In this document: in pieces, positions 1 through 7,851 of the stretch
How positions within the stretch are numbered: position 1 is the first letter of the stretch
How the letters are laid out: each line of letters starts with the position of its first letter
Source: Pseudoalteromonas sp. S2755
Lineage (GTDB): Bacteria > Pseudomonadota > Gammaproteobacteria > Enterobacterales > Alteromonadaceae
Assembly (NCBI RefSeq): GCF_005886535.1
Contig: NZ_PNDS01000037.1
Span: 1-54,526, forward strand
Direction of reading: 5' to 3'
DNA length: 54,526 nucleotides
Notes under the pieces: model-generated
The model's input: only the letters and a program-made list of their open reading frames with translations
The model's database searches: none
What the model was told of the DNA's origin: nothing
Translations under genes and position numbers: made by a program

Positions 1-2
1 AT

Positions 3-79
3 GGCCCTATAGCTCAGTTGGTTAGAGCGCACGACTCATAATCGTTAGGTCCCTGGTTCGAGTCCAGGTGGGGCCACCA
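3..79 (+). tRNA. tRNA-Ile2 (anticodon CAT; elongator Met is the alternative)
   Basis: A complete 77-nt cloverleaf with encoded CCA. The 7-bp acceptor stem (GGCCCTA with TGGGGCC, one G-T pair), D arm, anticodon loop CTCATAA and T arm with TTCGAGT loop are all visible. The CAT anticodon occurs in elongator tRNA-Met and in the minor isoleucine tRNA whose C34 is changed to lysidine by TilS. The GGCCC acceptor end, the ACGA/TCGT anticodon stem and the weak first anticodon-stem pair resemble Escherichia coli ileX/ileY more than metT, so Ile2 is preferred. A T-run directly follows the CCA end. Confidence 0.93.
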
Positions 80-500
80 TTTTTTCTTACCTTACATTTC
101 TTATACTCTTTTTTAGCGTACTACTGAAATCAATATTCAAAAGCCTATTTGATTACAAACTATAAAAATATTGGCCCCATAACTCCTTAGCCCTAAATTT
201 TAAAGTTGCACAGCTTTAATCCAAAGCAGGTACAAACACAACTTTCAATCCACATCATATAAGACACTGAAACCTAGTAACTAGAGCTTCAGATAACTCG
301 AACCCCTACCCACTTGAACTCCATTCATCTAACGTTAGCTAAACTCTAAGCATTTATATCCACATCACGTACCAATACAGATAGCGGTTGCAGTAATTAG
401 ATAGTTGCCAAAACCAGAAAAATCAAAAAGTTGCATGAAGTTACATTTACCTTATATTGAGACTGAATAAAAAACAAACACAACTGTAAAGGAAAAATAT
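80..500. other. AT-rich intergenic stretch between the tRNA and the first CDS
   Basis: No convincing gene is seen on either strand in these 420 bases. A weak sigma-70-like pair, TTGCAT at 431-436 and TTATAT at 452-457 with a 15-nt spacer, could drive the following gene, but the spacing is short and this is only suggestive. No integrase gene or repeat of the tRNA 3' end was noticed nearby. Confidence 0.4.
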
Positions 501-1247
501 ATGGTTACATTCAACACTCGACTGCTTGCGATTGCATTGGCTTGTAGTTCAACTTCTGTTTTGGCTACTCAGGTATTTTATGATCAGGATGGTGCGGGAG
601 ATCATTCCCAGTACCAGGGCGCACCTGTTGATTTTATCTCAGCTCGTGCAGGCACAACTGAGTACTTTAATGCGCTCACGGGCGGCTTAGCGGCGGATGA
701 GTGCCATCAATTTGAAGTGGTTAATACACAAACCGGCGATTTGATTGCTCCTCTCACATTCAACGCGCCCTTTATTTCTGGCCCACTGCCTGCGGAGCAT
801 AAGCTGACAGAAAAGTCGGTTAAACTCAGCTGCACCTTACCCTCAGGTGAAGAGGCGATTGTTTATCACAAGATACCCAAGGCTCCCGTTGTTGTATGGC
901 ACAGTGAAATCACAGTGGCTGATTGGCAAACGCCGAGCAATGGCCCAGGATATTTTGCAGATGTTCAATATACTGGCTTGATTAATATTAATAACAACTC
1001 GCACCAAGGCCTGTGCCGTAAAACCAACTATGTCAGTGGTAACCCAGAATTTTTCAATGAAAGACATCAAGGTGGATTTTATAGCGATGTCTTGAATGTT
1101 GCGGGCGAGGCTAAATACAGTGGTTTTTATAAAGTGCTGGTGACAGAATTAATTTGTAAAAACTCGGGCGGTACGACTCGTCTTGTCGAAACTTGGCATA
1201 TAAATCAAAACTCGCAATCTCGTGAGCTTTCTTCCGAGCTATTTTAA
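501..1247 (+). CDS. secreted protein of unknown function
   Basis: A 248-residue protein that I do not recognise. The N-terminus has a Sec signal: Arg at position 7, a hydrophobic core and a likely signal peptidase I site after VLA at about residue 22. A short LAC motif at residues 13-15 makes a lipoprotein a less likely alternative. The mature part is soluble, has no transmembrane segment, and carries four cysteines spread along its length (in DECH, LSCT, GLCR and LICK contexts) that could form two disulfides in the periplasm or outside the cell. AAAGGA sits 8-13 nt before the ATG. The gene stands alone and converges on the DUF6765-like gene with a shared terminator between them. Confidence 0.8.
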   Translation: MVTFNTRLLAIALACSSTSVLATQVFYDQDGAGDHSQYQGAPVDFISARAGTTEYFNALTGGLAADECHQFEVVNTQTGDLIAPLTFNAPFISGPLPAEHKLTEKSVKLSCTLPSGEEAIVYHKIPKAPVVVWHSEITVADWQTPSNGPGYFADVQYTGLININNNSHQGLCRKTNYVSGNPEFFNERHQGGFYSDVLNVAGEAKYSGFYKVLVTELICKNSGGTTRLVETWHINQNSQSRELSSELF

Positions 1248-1258
1248 ACGCAAAAATC

Positions 1259-1275
1259 GTGCAGCCTAGCTGCAC
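1259..1275. terminator. bidirectional terminator between convergent genes
   Basis: A perfect 7-bp stem, GTGCAGC with GCTGCAC, and a 3-nt loop lie in the 43-bp gap between two converging genes. The minus-strand reading is followed by a T-rich run (GATTTTTGC); the plus-strand reading is followed by a weaker T-rich stretch. Confidence 0.65.
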
Positions 1276-1290
1276 TTACTTTACTGAAGC

Positions 1291-2352
1291 TTAGCTCACA
1301 CAAATTCCGTATTTGGGCAAAATATCATCAATGATACAGAGGCGATGCTTTTTGGCTGCATCGTGAAAATACTTCCAGTTAGAAGTTAAGAATTCACTGC
1401 GAAATGAATAGCTATCGTCGTCACCTTTAGCACGGGTTGTACCCAGCGCTTGGTGTTTCCACGACCCCTCACCTTTTGCAATGTAAGTTAGGGTATAACT
1501 TCCAAGTCCAAATCGGTTCGCTTCAATGGCATCAAGCCACAGTTGATGACGTTCTTCACCATCATCCATATCAAATTCAGCAAAGCACTGCGCTATTTTT
1601 TGCTTTAATGACTCACTCAAGCCACTGATAGTCTCGCCTCGATAGTCTTGATAGACTTTGCAAAGCTCATCGGCCGCGACCAGAAAATCGCTTGGATTAT
1701 TTCGCACTACTTTTTCGCCCAATCCGTTGAAGTAACTCCACTGCTGATGAGGCTGATCAGGGTGAGAAAGCGCTTGTCCGTGTCCTAAACTTGGAATATC
1801 ATCTTGAAAAACATCAGAAAAGTATTCGCTTATTCGCTCTCGCCAAGTCTCTTCTGGTTCACCATTTAAGTCCGTTATTTCAGCCACTTCATTGACTTTA
1901 TGCTGTATGCCAGCAAATCCCTGATGGCCCCAAGTATCAATAAATACATGAGAGGTAATACCAAGGCGGTGTAGTCCATAAGGCCTATGCTTATCAGCAA
2001 TACACTCAGCGATCATATCTTTTGCTACATGGGAATGTGGCTTGCAAACTAGCTTTTGAATAAAGGTGCCAGACGGATTTTGCCCAGCAGGTAAACCCCC
2101 ATTACCCGGTAGGAAATGAAAAGGTACCCACACTTTCATGTTCTTTAAGCTGTCTAGGTTTTTATAATCGAGCATTTTATGGGCGGTTGCGATGCGCTCA
2201 TAAGCAGCACCGTTATCAAACTTGATGTGACCATAGTTTGTTGCATCATCTACGTATTGTGCCGCGTGAGCAATAATTTCAGCCTCTTGCTCGGTGAACC
2301 CTGCCGCGCGTGCGACCACCCACGTCATGCCATGATGTAAATCAATTTGCAT
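1291..2352 (-). CDS. DUF6765-like protein, possible metal-dependent hydrolase fold
   Basis: A 353-residue cytoplasmic protein without a signal peptide. The opening (MQIDLHH, then AAQYVDDATN and IKFDNGA) and the later FHFLPGNGG segment match what I remember of the DUF6765 family. Clustered His, Asp and Trp residues, including HH near the N-terminus, SHVFIDTWGHQ around residue 125 and further His residues, recall the metal sites of zinc-dependent phospholipase C or S1/P1-type folds, but no activity is established. AGGA lies 9 nt before the ATG. It follows the SPFH gene on the same strand after 69 bp, so it may be co-transcribed with the exporter/SPFH pair; a role with the lipopeptide is only a guess from position. 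Confidence 0.75.
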   Translation of the reverse strand: MQIDLHHGMTWVVARAAGFTEQEAEIIAHAAQYVDDATNYGHIKFDNGAAYERIATAHKMLDYKNLDSLKNMKVWVPFHFLPGNGGLPAGQNPSGTFIQKLVCKPHSHVAKDMIAECIADKHRPYGLHRLGITSHVFIDTWGHQGFAGIQHKVNEVAEITDLNGEPEETWRERISEYFSDVFQDDIPSLGHGQALSHPDQPHQQWSYFNGLGEKVVRNNPSDFLVAADELCKVYQDYRGETISGLSESLKQKIAQCFAEFDMDDGEERHQLWLDAIEANRFGLGSYTLTYIAKGEGSWKHQALGTTRAKGDDDSYSFRSEFLTSNWKYFHDAAKKHRLCIIDDILPKYGICVS

Positions 2353-2421
2353 TTTTCGCTGTCCTTCTCTTTTCCTTTACCGCCACAGTGTAGTCCGTGA
2401 CACTAAAAATGTAACTATTCC

Positions 2422-3501
2422 TTACTTTGATTTAATCGCATTGGGCGTTTGTGGCTCTTGGCTTTGTGGATCCGTAGCATTTGGGTTACCCGAGGCAGGT
2501 AGAGTCGGTGCGCCTCCCTCTGTATTTAAAATCAGCGGTAGGCCATCTTTACCACTACCTATTACCACCACTTTCGCGTTATTAGATTTCGCCAATTCTA
2601 TGGTTGCTTCTATGCCGCGCCATCTTAAGTAGGTTTCAGAGATCCCGCCACTCACCGTTTCTTGAAAATCGGCTATCCCCTGAGCCTCCACTTTCTTTCG
2701 CTCAGCCTCTTTTTCAGCAACATCTAAACGCATTTTATATTCTTGGTATAAGTGCATTTGATTCACCTTCGCAACAATCGCACTATGCACGCCTTCAGGA
2801 ATATCAACCTGACGAATAAGCATATCGTCTAAATTCACCAAATTATGCCCTTGCATTTCGCTTTTTTCTTGTTTGAGTATCGACTTTTCTTGTAGCTGAA
2901 CTTCTCTCAACACAGTGCTTAACAGCTGATCTTGGATCTTTAAGCGCTGATGAGCATAGACCTCTTCAGCGGTATAATCAGAAACGATCATGCGAACCGC
3001 TGATGCAACTTCAGGGAGCACAATTTCATCAAGATAGTCAGTCCCGACTAACTTATGTAAGTAAGGAATATGCTCCACAACGGGACGGTACCTCACTGTT
3101 ATTTCCATTTTGATCCTAAGCCCCTCGGAAGTAATGGCGTGGATCTCTGTGGTCGCGGTTTGGAATCGACTCGAATAAATCGTCAATGTATCCCAAGGAT
3201 AAACCAGCACCGTCCCCTCATAAAATGGATGCTCTACGAACGTACCACCGCCAAGGCGCTTCCACAGTACCCCAACTTGTCCCGAATCAACCTTGATAAA
3301 AATGACTTTGACCAATGCAACGGCGATAAATAATAAAATAAGCAACGTCACACCAGCACGAAAACGCCAAGACAAAATACGCTTATGCCACTTGGGCTTG
3401 TAACGCTTTAACACCCGCATGAGCAAATTAGATAGGATCAGTGCCAGTATTAAGCCGCCGGCGACGAGTAAGGCAAAATCCCCTGAAATATTAATGTTCA
3501 T
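2422..3501 (-). CDS. SPFH/prohibitin-family membrane protein
   Basis: A 359-residue member of the SPFH (stomatin/prohibitin/flotillin/HflK-C) family. Two hydrophobic segments (about 6-28 and 46-70) precede an SPFH domain at about 70-270 that begins KVDSGQVGVLWKRLGG, followed by a charged Glu/Lys/Gln-rich helix (VAEKEAERKKVEAQG) typical of the oligomerising coiled coil, then a Pro/Asn/Gln-rich tail. Such proteins form large membrane rings that organise microdomains and proteases. Its ATG overlaps the stop of the upstream cyclic-peptide ABC exporter (ATGA, 4 nt), so the two are translationally coupled. That suggests a role in peptide export or in protecting the membrane from the product; this is inference. 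Confidence 0.88.
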   Translation of the reverse strand: MNINISGDFALLVAGGLILALILSNLLMRVLKRYKPKWHKRILSWRFRAGVTLLILLFIAVALVKVIFIKVDSGQVGVLWKRLGGGTFVEHPFYEGTVLVYPWDTLTIYSSRFQTATTEIHAITSEGLRIKMEITVRYRPVVEHIPYLHKLVGTDYLDEIVLPEVASAVRMIVSDYTAEEVYAHQRLKIQDQLLSTVLREVQLQEKSILKQEKSEMQGHNLVNLDDMLIRQVDIPEGVHSAIVAKVNQMHLYQEYKMRLDVAEKEAERKKVEAQGIADFQETVSGGISETYLRWRGIEATIELAKSNNAKVVVIGSGKDGLPLILNTEGGAPTLPASGNPNATDPQSQEPQTPNAIKSK

Positions 3502-5159
3502 GATGGTACTCCGTTACTTTCACTGTCGTGGTGTGCTAACAACTGACCTTCCTCCATTTTTAAGTGCACATCGGCCAAATGGAAATAGGCATCGTCATGA
3601 GTGATGGCAATAATGGTATTACCACGCGCTTTTAAACGAGGTAGCACTTGTTCATAGAATTTTCGCCTAAAGATAGGATCTTGATCTGCCGCCCACTCAT
3701 CAAAGATGTAAATGGGACGATTTTCTAAAATGGTACTCAAAAGCGCTAAGCGCTTGCGCTGGCCTGATGATAAATCTATGGTGCTAAACGCCCCATTTTG
3801 AATAGCCACTTTGGCACGCATCTCTAAAAAGTCCAACCATTCGTCGATTTCTTCAGTACTCAAATCACGAATTCCATAGAGCTGCTGGAACAAATGAAAA
3901 TCTGCAAAAACGGCTGTAAATAGGCTTCGATAAGCAAGGCGATTGTCTTCCGTAACCGCTTTGCCATTGAGCAAGATTTGTCCGCTTTGCAATTCATAAA
4001 GGCCAGTCAACATCCGGATAAATGTTGTTTTACCGCTACCATTACCACCGGTAATAAAAGTGGTTTTTCCTTGTTCAAAGGTGATATCCACCGGCCCCAC
4101 AGCAAACGGACGATCGCTCGATTTTTTCTGATGTTGATAAAACGCCCCCGCTAAGGTGATGGCATTGAATGAGGTTAAGCTTTCAGCTGGTTCATGTCGT
4201 TTAACCTCTTGCTCATCTTGAATATTTTTTAAATCGCGCTCCAATGCTAAGACGTTTTGCGCCGCCTCTGTTGCGGTGGTGAAAACGGGGATCCCACCAA
4301 CAATACTGGTAATAGGGCCGATTAAAAATAGCGATGCGGTGGTAACTTTAATGACCACATCGGTATACACGTCAGAGAGCATAGGGACGATAAACACCAT
4401 CGCGCCTGTCGCTGCGAAAAAGGTGATTTGCGACAGAATAAAGTCGGTTGCAAACAAGGTTTGGGTTTTGGTTTTTGCACGCCTTGCACGATTCGAATCA
4501 CGGCGGTACTCATGTTCTAAATCTTCCGCTCTTGGCTCACTGAGCTTTACTTCTTTAAAGCCATCGAGCAAATCAGATAAGCGTTGAATAAGCTGATTTT
4601 CGCTTTCAAAAGAAATGCGCATGTTGCGCTGGATTTCATTGGCGCGTAAACGGTGAATACTGGCGCCGACCAAAATCAGTGTCGAGATAACCATAAACGC
4701 CACAAAAGAGTGCCAGGCAATATAGAGAGATGTGAAAAACACCAAACTGATGGATTGACCAATGATCACAAACAGCTGCGCCGACTGAGATATGGTCTGT
4801 AGCTCTTTGCTGATGGTATTAAAGATCCGCTCTTTGCCGATTTTCTCTAGCGTTGACAGCTCGGTATGACGAATGCTTTCAAACAGATCGACTCTCAATT
4901 TGTCTATAGCACGCTCCACCATTTGCGCGGCTTTAGTCATCAGTCTTTGCTGAGTGAAACCATATATTGCAATCGTCAGTGTAAATAGCACCAAGTAGTA
5001 AAGAATATGATTTTCTTTATTAATATCAGAGATATTGGCTGCTACGTTGTTGATAAGCGCAAGCACCAACGCATTGGCCAAACCAGAAATGCACCCCAGT
5101 GCAATAAAGGTCCTTTTCTTTATCTGAATATGTCGGCGAATTAATTCGTACAATACCAT
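3498..5159 (-). CDS. cyclic peptide export ABC transporter (SyrD/PvdE type)
   Basis: A 553-residue fused transporter: six hydrophobic segments in about residues 1-310, then a nucleotide-binding domain at about 330-545. Walker A reads GGNGSGKTT, the signature LSSGQRKRL, and Walker B IYIFDEWAADQDP, the DEWAADQDP variant being characteristic of the cyclic peptide transporter family (SyrD, PvdE), with a switch His in AITHDD. These half-transporters dimerise in the inner membrane and move non-ribosomal peptides to the periplasm. It lies on the same strand as the NRPS genes, about 2.7 kb past the dioxygenase, which makes it the natural exporter of the lipopeptide. No strong Shine-Dalgarno sequence precedes this ATG, but the coding start fits family length. 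Confidence 0.93.
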   Translation of the reverse strand: MVLYELIRRHIQIKKRTFIALGCISGLANALVLALINNVAANISDINKENHILYYLVLFTLTIAIYGFTQQRLMTKAAQMVERAIDKLRVDLFESIRHTELSTLEKIGKERIFNTISKELQTISQSAQLFVIIGQSISLVFFTSLYIAWHSFVAFMVISTLILVGASIHRLRANEIQRNMRISFESENQLIQRLSDLLDGFKEVKLSEPRAEDLEHEYRRDSNRARRAKTKTQTLFATDFILSQITFFAATGAMVFIVPMLSDVYTDVVIKVTTASLFLIGPITSIVGGIPVFTTATEAAQNVLALERDLKNIQDEQEVKRHEPAESLTSFNAITLAGAFYQHQKKSSDRPFAVGPVDITFEQGKTTFITGGNGSGKTTFIRMLTGLYELQSGQILLNGKAVTEDNRLAYRSLFTAVFADFHLFQQLYGIRDLSTEEIDEWLDFLEMRAKVAIQNGAFSTIDLSSGQRKRLALLSTILENRPIYIFDEWAADQDPIFRRKFYEQVLPRLKARGNTIIAITHDDAYFHLADVHLKMEEGQLLAHHDSESNGVPS

Positions 5160-5309
5160 TGTTATTATCTTTTATTGTTATTGGGCTACTGCCCGCGCAT
5201 GCTACTTAGCATAGTCCCTAAAAATCAAAACTGCCTGTTGGATTTAAATAAATACTGCATTAAAACATTAAGTTATATTTATAAATCGTTCAGTTTTACC
5301 AGCAAGCTC

Positions 5310-5486
5310 TCATTCCTCGTCATTCACCTCTGTGGGCTTGCGCTTTTGCCCAACGAGTAAAATGATCAAGCCAACAATAGGCGTAAACATTAACGAAATT
5401 AAAAAGAAGCCCACGGGCCCTGCAAAGGTGTTTCGTCCCCAATAACCAGTTAAAATGCATAACACTAAATATAAAGCGATAAGCAT
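5310..5486 (-). CDS. small two-helix inner-membrane protein
   Basis: A 58-residue protein with two hydrophobic segments (about 1-16 and 22-46), a Gly-Tyr-Trp-Gly-Arg turn between them and a charged C-terminal tail (QKRKPTEVNDEE). The ATG at 5486 is chosen because GGAG sits 6 nt upstream; a TTG start 12 nt earlier would place that GGAG inside the coding region. I do not recognise the family. It lies between the ABC exporter and the DUF697 gene on the same strand. Confidence 0.65.
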   Translation of the reverse strand: MLIALYLVLCILTGYWGRNTFAGPVGFFLISLMFTPIVGLIILLVGQKRKPTEVNDEE

Positions 5487-5524
5487 AATTTTCTCCAAGT
5501 TGTTGATAAATTCGGTGCGAAGAA

Positions 5525-5550
5525 TAAACCAGCAGTTGCCTGCCGGTTTA
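5525..5550 (-). terminator. probable terminator downstream of the DUF697 gene
   Basis: An imperfect hairpin, TAAACC-A-GCA paired with TGC-C-GGTTTA around a 6-nt loop, lies 17 bp past the DUF697 stop on the minus strand and is followed by TTC-rich sequence. It also precedes the small membrane protein gene, suggesting that gene has its own promoter. Confidence 0.5.
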
Positions 5551-5566
5551 TGTCAGCCAGTATCGG

Positions 5567-6127
5567 TTATACTGTGGCTTTTTCCGCTGTAGCTGTTGCG
5601 TCCGCATTCCCTTTATTTGCACGATACTTAGCTGCGATGTCTGCGATATCCCCTTTCATACTTGCTAGATTCAGGTCTATCAGCGTGCCGCCATTTTCAA
5701 AGTGTCGAACAAAAGTTGCGCCTACTGCGTGTGTTGATGCCGCAGACACAACTGGCATAAATGCGATTGCGCTTAACGTGCCAAGGACAGGAACCGCCTT
5801 CAAAAAGCTGCTTAGTCCCGCGCCCCCTAAGGTTTGTGGAAAAGAGCCGCCGATCAACGCGCTTACTGTGCCACGCAGCTTGTTGTCTCCATATGATTGA
5901 CCATAGACCTTTGCTACTTCGCCTATCATCTTCATTTGGATCCCTGTCAACGCCACTAAATCAACCGCAGGAACGGGAATAAACCCAGAGCCAAACGACC
6001 ATTTTGTGTATTTGTCGACAATCAGCTGAGCAACGGCTGCTCTGTCTTCATCAGCAACAAGTTGTGATTCCTGTTGTTCTGGAGCATCGCTCGCCTTGTC
6101 ATCCTTCGCTGTTTTTGTCACTGCCAT
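5567..6127 (-). CDS. DUF697-family protein
   Basis: A 186-residue protein. Residues about 30-165 match the DUF697 (YcjF-like C-terminal) domain: an AAVAQLIVDKYTKWS start, a Pro/Val-rich hydrophobic stretch (GFIPVPAVDLVALTGIQMKMI) and a second apolar region around 110-140 that could insert into or associate with the membrane. The N-terminal 25 residues are Lys/Asp/Gln-rich and probably disordered, and the tail is Ala/Thr-rich. DUF697 proteins often accompany GTPases or stress-related membrane proteins, but function is unknown. AGAGGA lies 6 nt before the ATG. Its position between the serine hydrolase and the exporter may be incidental. Confidence 0.82.
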   Translation of the reverse strand: MAVTKTAKDDKASDAPEQQESQLVADEDRAAVAQLIVDKYTKWSFGSGFIPVPAVDLVALTGIQMKMIGEVAKVYGQSYGDNKLRGTVSALIGGSFPQTLGGAGLSSFLKAVPVLGTLSAIAFMPVVSAASTHAVGATFVRHFENGGTLIDLNLASMKGDIADIAAKYRANKGNADATATAEKATV

Positions 6128-6359
6128 AATTCATCCTCTATGATTTATTTAAACAGTTGTCGAACTCATCAAGCACCATGTTGGCACTTGCCCTAGTACC
6201 CAAAATCAAACAAGTTGCACTTATTCAACTCTGAGCTTTACCGCCTTCATCCATGATGAAGAAGTAAACCTAAGAACAACCAAGGATTTGCACAGTGTCA
6301 CAAATACAACTGAGCGAAACGTTGCCACCTACTGCAGGCGTTCTATTAATTTGTTTAAC

Positions 6360-6375
6360 CGAGCGCGAAAGCTCG
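6360..6375 (-). terminator. possible weak terminator after the serine hydrolase
   Basis: A 5-bp stem (CGAGC with GCTCG, 6-nt loop) lies 18 bp beyond the hydrolase stop codon on the minus strand. It has no strong T-run, so the call is weak. The rest of the gap up to 6127 shows no convincing gene. Confidence 0.3.
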
Positions 6376-6393
6376 ATATTTTCCCCTACCGCG

Positions 6394-7770
6394 TTATGCC
6401 TGATTCAAATCTTGCTGGCATTGCTCGGTACGGTGTTTATCACTATAGAAGATAATGTTGCGGATCTCCTTGGCGATACAATCTGACTCAATCCCCTCTT
6501 TTACATAGTTGCTAAACACCATGATGCTTTGATCTCGTTCCAGTAAACGAGTAAAGCTGGTCACCCATGAATAGGGGTAACTACCAGAGTACTGTAAGAA
6601 TTTTTCATACATTCTGAGATTTGCATCGGCTGGGTTTTCGGGGCAATTTGCCACTTTGCCGTACTGGTTTGGGTCAACATAAGTGACAAACCAGCCATAG
6701 CCATAGTATTCACACTCGTCGCTGCTACCAGTGTTAGAGTAGGGAGCAAAGGCTGCTAGCTTCTGGGTATCGTTTAAGATTTGAGTGCCATACAAGCCTT
6801 GATCCCACTTATGCATGTCCTCCACTGTGGAATATAAATCTCCAGCGGAATACAGTACCAAAGGGTTGCTATATGGATTCACTAAAATGTCTTCGTAAGG
6901 TGCAGGTCCACCTGTAGCTGGTGGACGACCATTGGCAAGGGGTAAGTATTGGTTTTGATTATAGATATAGCCTGTGGTCATATTTGAATAGACACCAATC
7001 GCACTGTAAGAGCCGCTGTCCGTCATGCTAAGCGGGTTTAGAATTTGCTCTTGAACGATATTGGCAAACCAATACTCACGACCGATATTGCCTTGTTTGC
7101 CAGCCGCTAATTGCTCAATGATATTACCGATAAGATAGTAGTTACAGTTGCTATATTCATACTTGCTACCCGGGGTAAATGACGGTGAGCCACTTTGCCC
7201 CGCTTCGGCACCACAAGTGCAAAAGCGATTACTAAAATCTTCCGGACCGTTAAGATCTAGACTCGAGTTATATAAATAAGGCCGCCAACCGTAGTTATCG
7301 TATACGGCTTCGTTGTCGCTGTAGTTATTGATCCCTGATGACATGGTAAGCAAATGATGCAGCGAAACATCCGCACATTGGTTATCTGGGTACCAAGGCA
7401 AGTGATCACCAATGGTTTCCTGCCGTAAGTCCTTACCATCTAGCATCTTCATTAAAATAGCAGCCGAAAACGCTTTGGTATTGGAACCAATACGATACTT
7501 AGACTTAACGCTGTTATCAACATCATATTGCATGTTCTGTGGTCCGCAGTTGGACTGGTACACCACCTTATCAACCGAGGTGATATAAACCGTGCCAAAG
7601 AATAGGTTGGCATCGCAATATTCCTTCACCACCGCCGCTATCATCTCTAATTGATTAGGCATAATGGTGTGATTATCTGCGACGCTCTTTTTCTGCAAAC
7701 AAGAAGCCAGTGCTAAGGTGATGCAAAATAGCATCATCATTCTTAGCCGTAGTTGTATTAGCCATTTCAT
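6394..7770 (-). CDS. class C beta-lactamase-fold serine hydrolase, lipoprotein (S12-like)
   Basis: A 458-residue beta-lactamase/transpeptidase-fold hydrolase. The signal ends in a lipobox LASC with the lipidated Cys at residue 24, so it is probably tethered to a periplasmic membrane face. The catalytic SxxK is SNTK at 96-99 and the YxN motif is YSN at 206-208. The third motif, usually HxG or KTG, appears as YSG at about 394-396, which is unusual. The ATG at 7770 is chosen because AAGGA precedes it by 8 nt; a GTG nine codons earlier is possible. It lies about 80 bp after the dioxygenase on the same strand, so it likely belongs to the cluster. S12-family enzymes act as D-aminopeptidases, esterases or prodrug-releasing peptidases; the substrate is unknown. 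Confidence 0.88.
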   Translation of the reverse strand: MKWLIQLRLRMMMLFCITLALASCLQKKSVADNHTIMPNQLEMIAAVVKEYCDANLFFGTVYITSVDKVVYQSNCGPQNMQYDVDNSVKSKYRIGSNTKAFSAAILMKMLDGKDLRQETIGDHLPWYPDNQCADVSLHHLLTMSSGINNYSDNEAVYDNYGWRPYLYNSSLDLNGPEDFSNRFCTCGAEAGQSGSPSFTPGSKYEYSNCNYYLIGNIIEQLAAGKQGNIGREYWFANIVQEQILNPLSMTDSGSYSAIGVYSNMTTGYIYNQNQYLPLANGRPPATGGPAPYEDILVNPYSNPLVLYSAGDLYSTVEDMHKWDQGLYGTQILNDTQKLAAFAPYSNTGSSDECEYYGYGWFVTYVDPNQYGKVANCPENPADANLRMYEKFLQYSGSYPYSWVTSFTRLLERDQSIMVFSNYVKEGIESDCIAKEIRNIIFYSDKHRTEQCQQDLNQA

Positions 7771-7851
7771 TTTTTCATTCCTTACATTGCCAACCACGTA
7801 ACCACTAACAAATGTTGTTGCCCGACTTTCATCGGAATGAGTACCAACTAG

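Noticed and set aside
3..79. tRNA gene as attachment site of a genomic island carrying the synthetase
   Set aside because: No integrase gene and no repeat of the tRNA 3' end were noticed in the window, so island integration here is unsupported.
2380..2416. Short AGTGT/ACACT inverted repeat between the SPFH and DUF6765-like genes
   Set aside because: The stem is only about 5 bp with a long loop and no T-run in the needed position; too weak for a terminator call.
5175..5360. Plus-strand frame upstream of the ABC transporter gene
   Set aside because: No ribosome-binding site of note, it overlaps the small membrane protein gene on the other strand, and its composition looks random.
6295..6486. 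Plus-strand frame of 63 codons overlapping the end of the serine hydrolase gene
   Set aside because: It overlaps the 3' end of a well-supported gene, has no recognisable features and no good context; considered a shadow frame.
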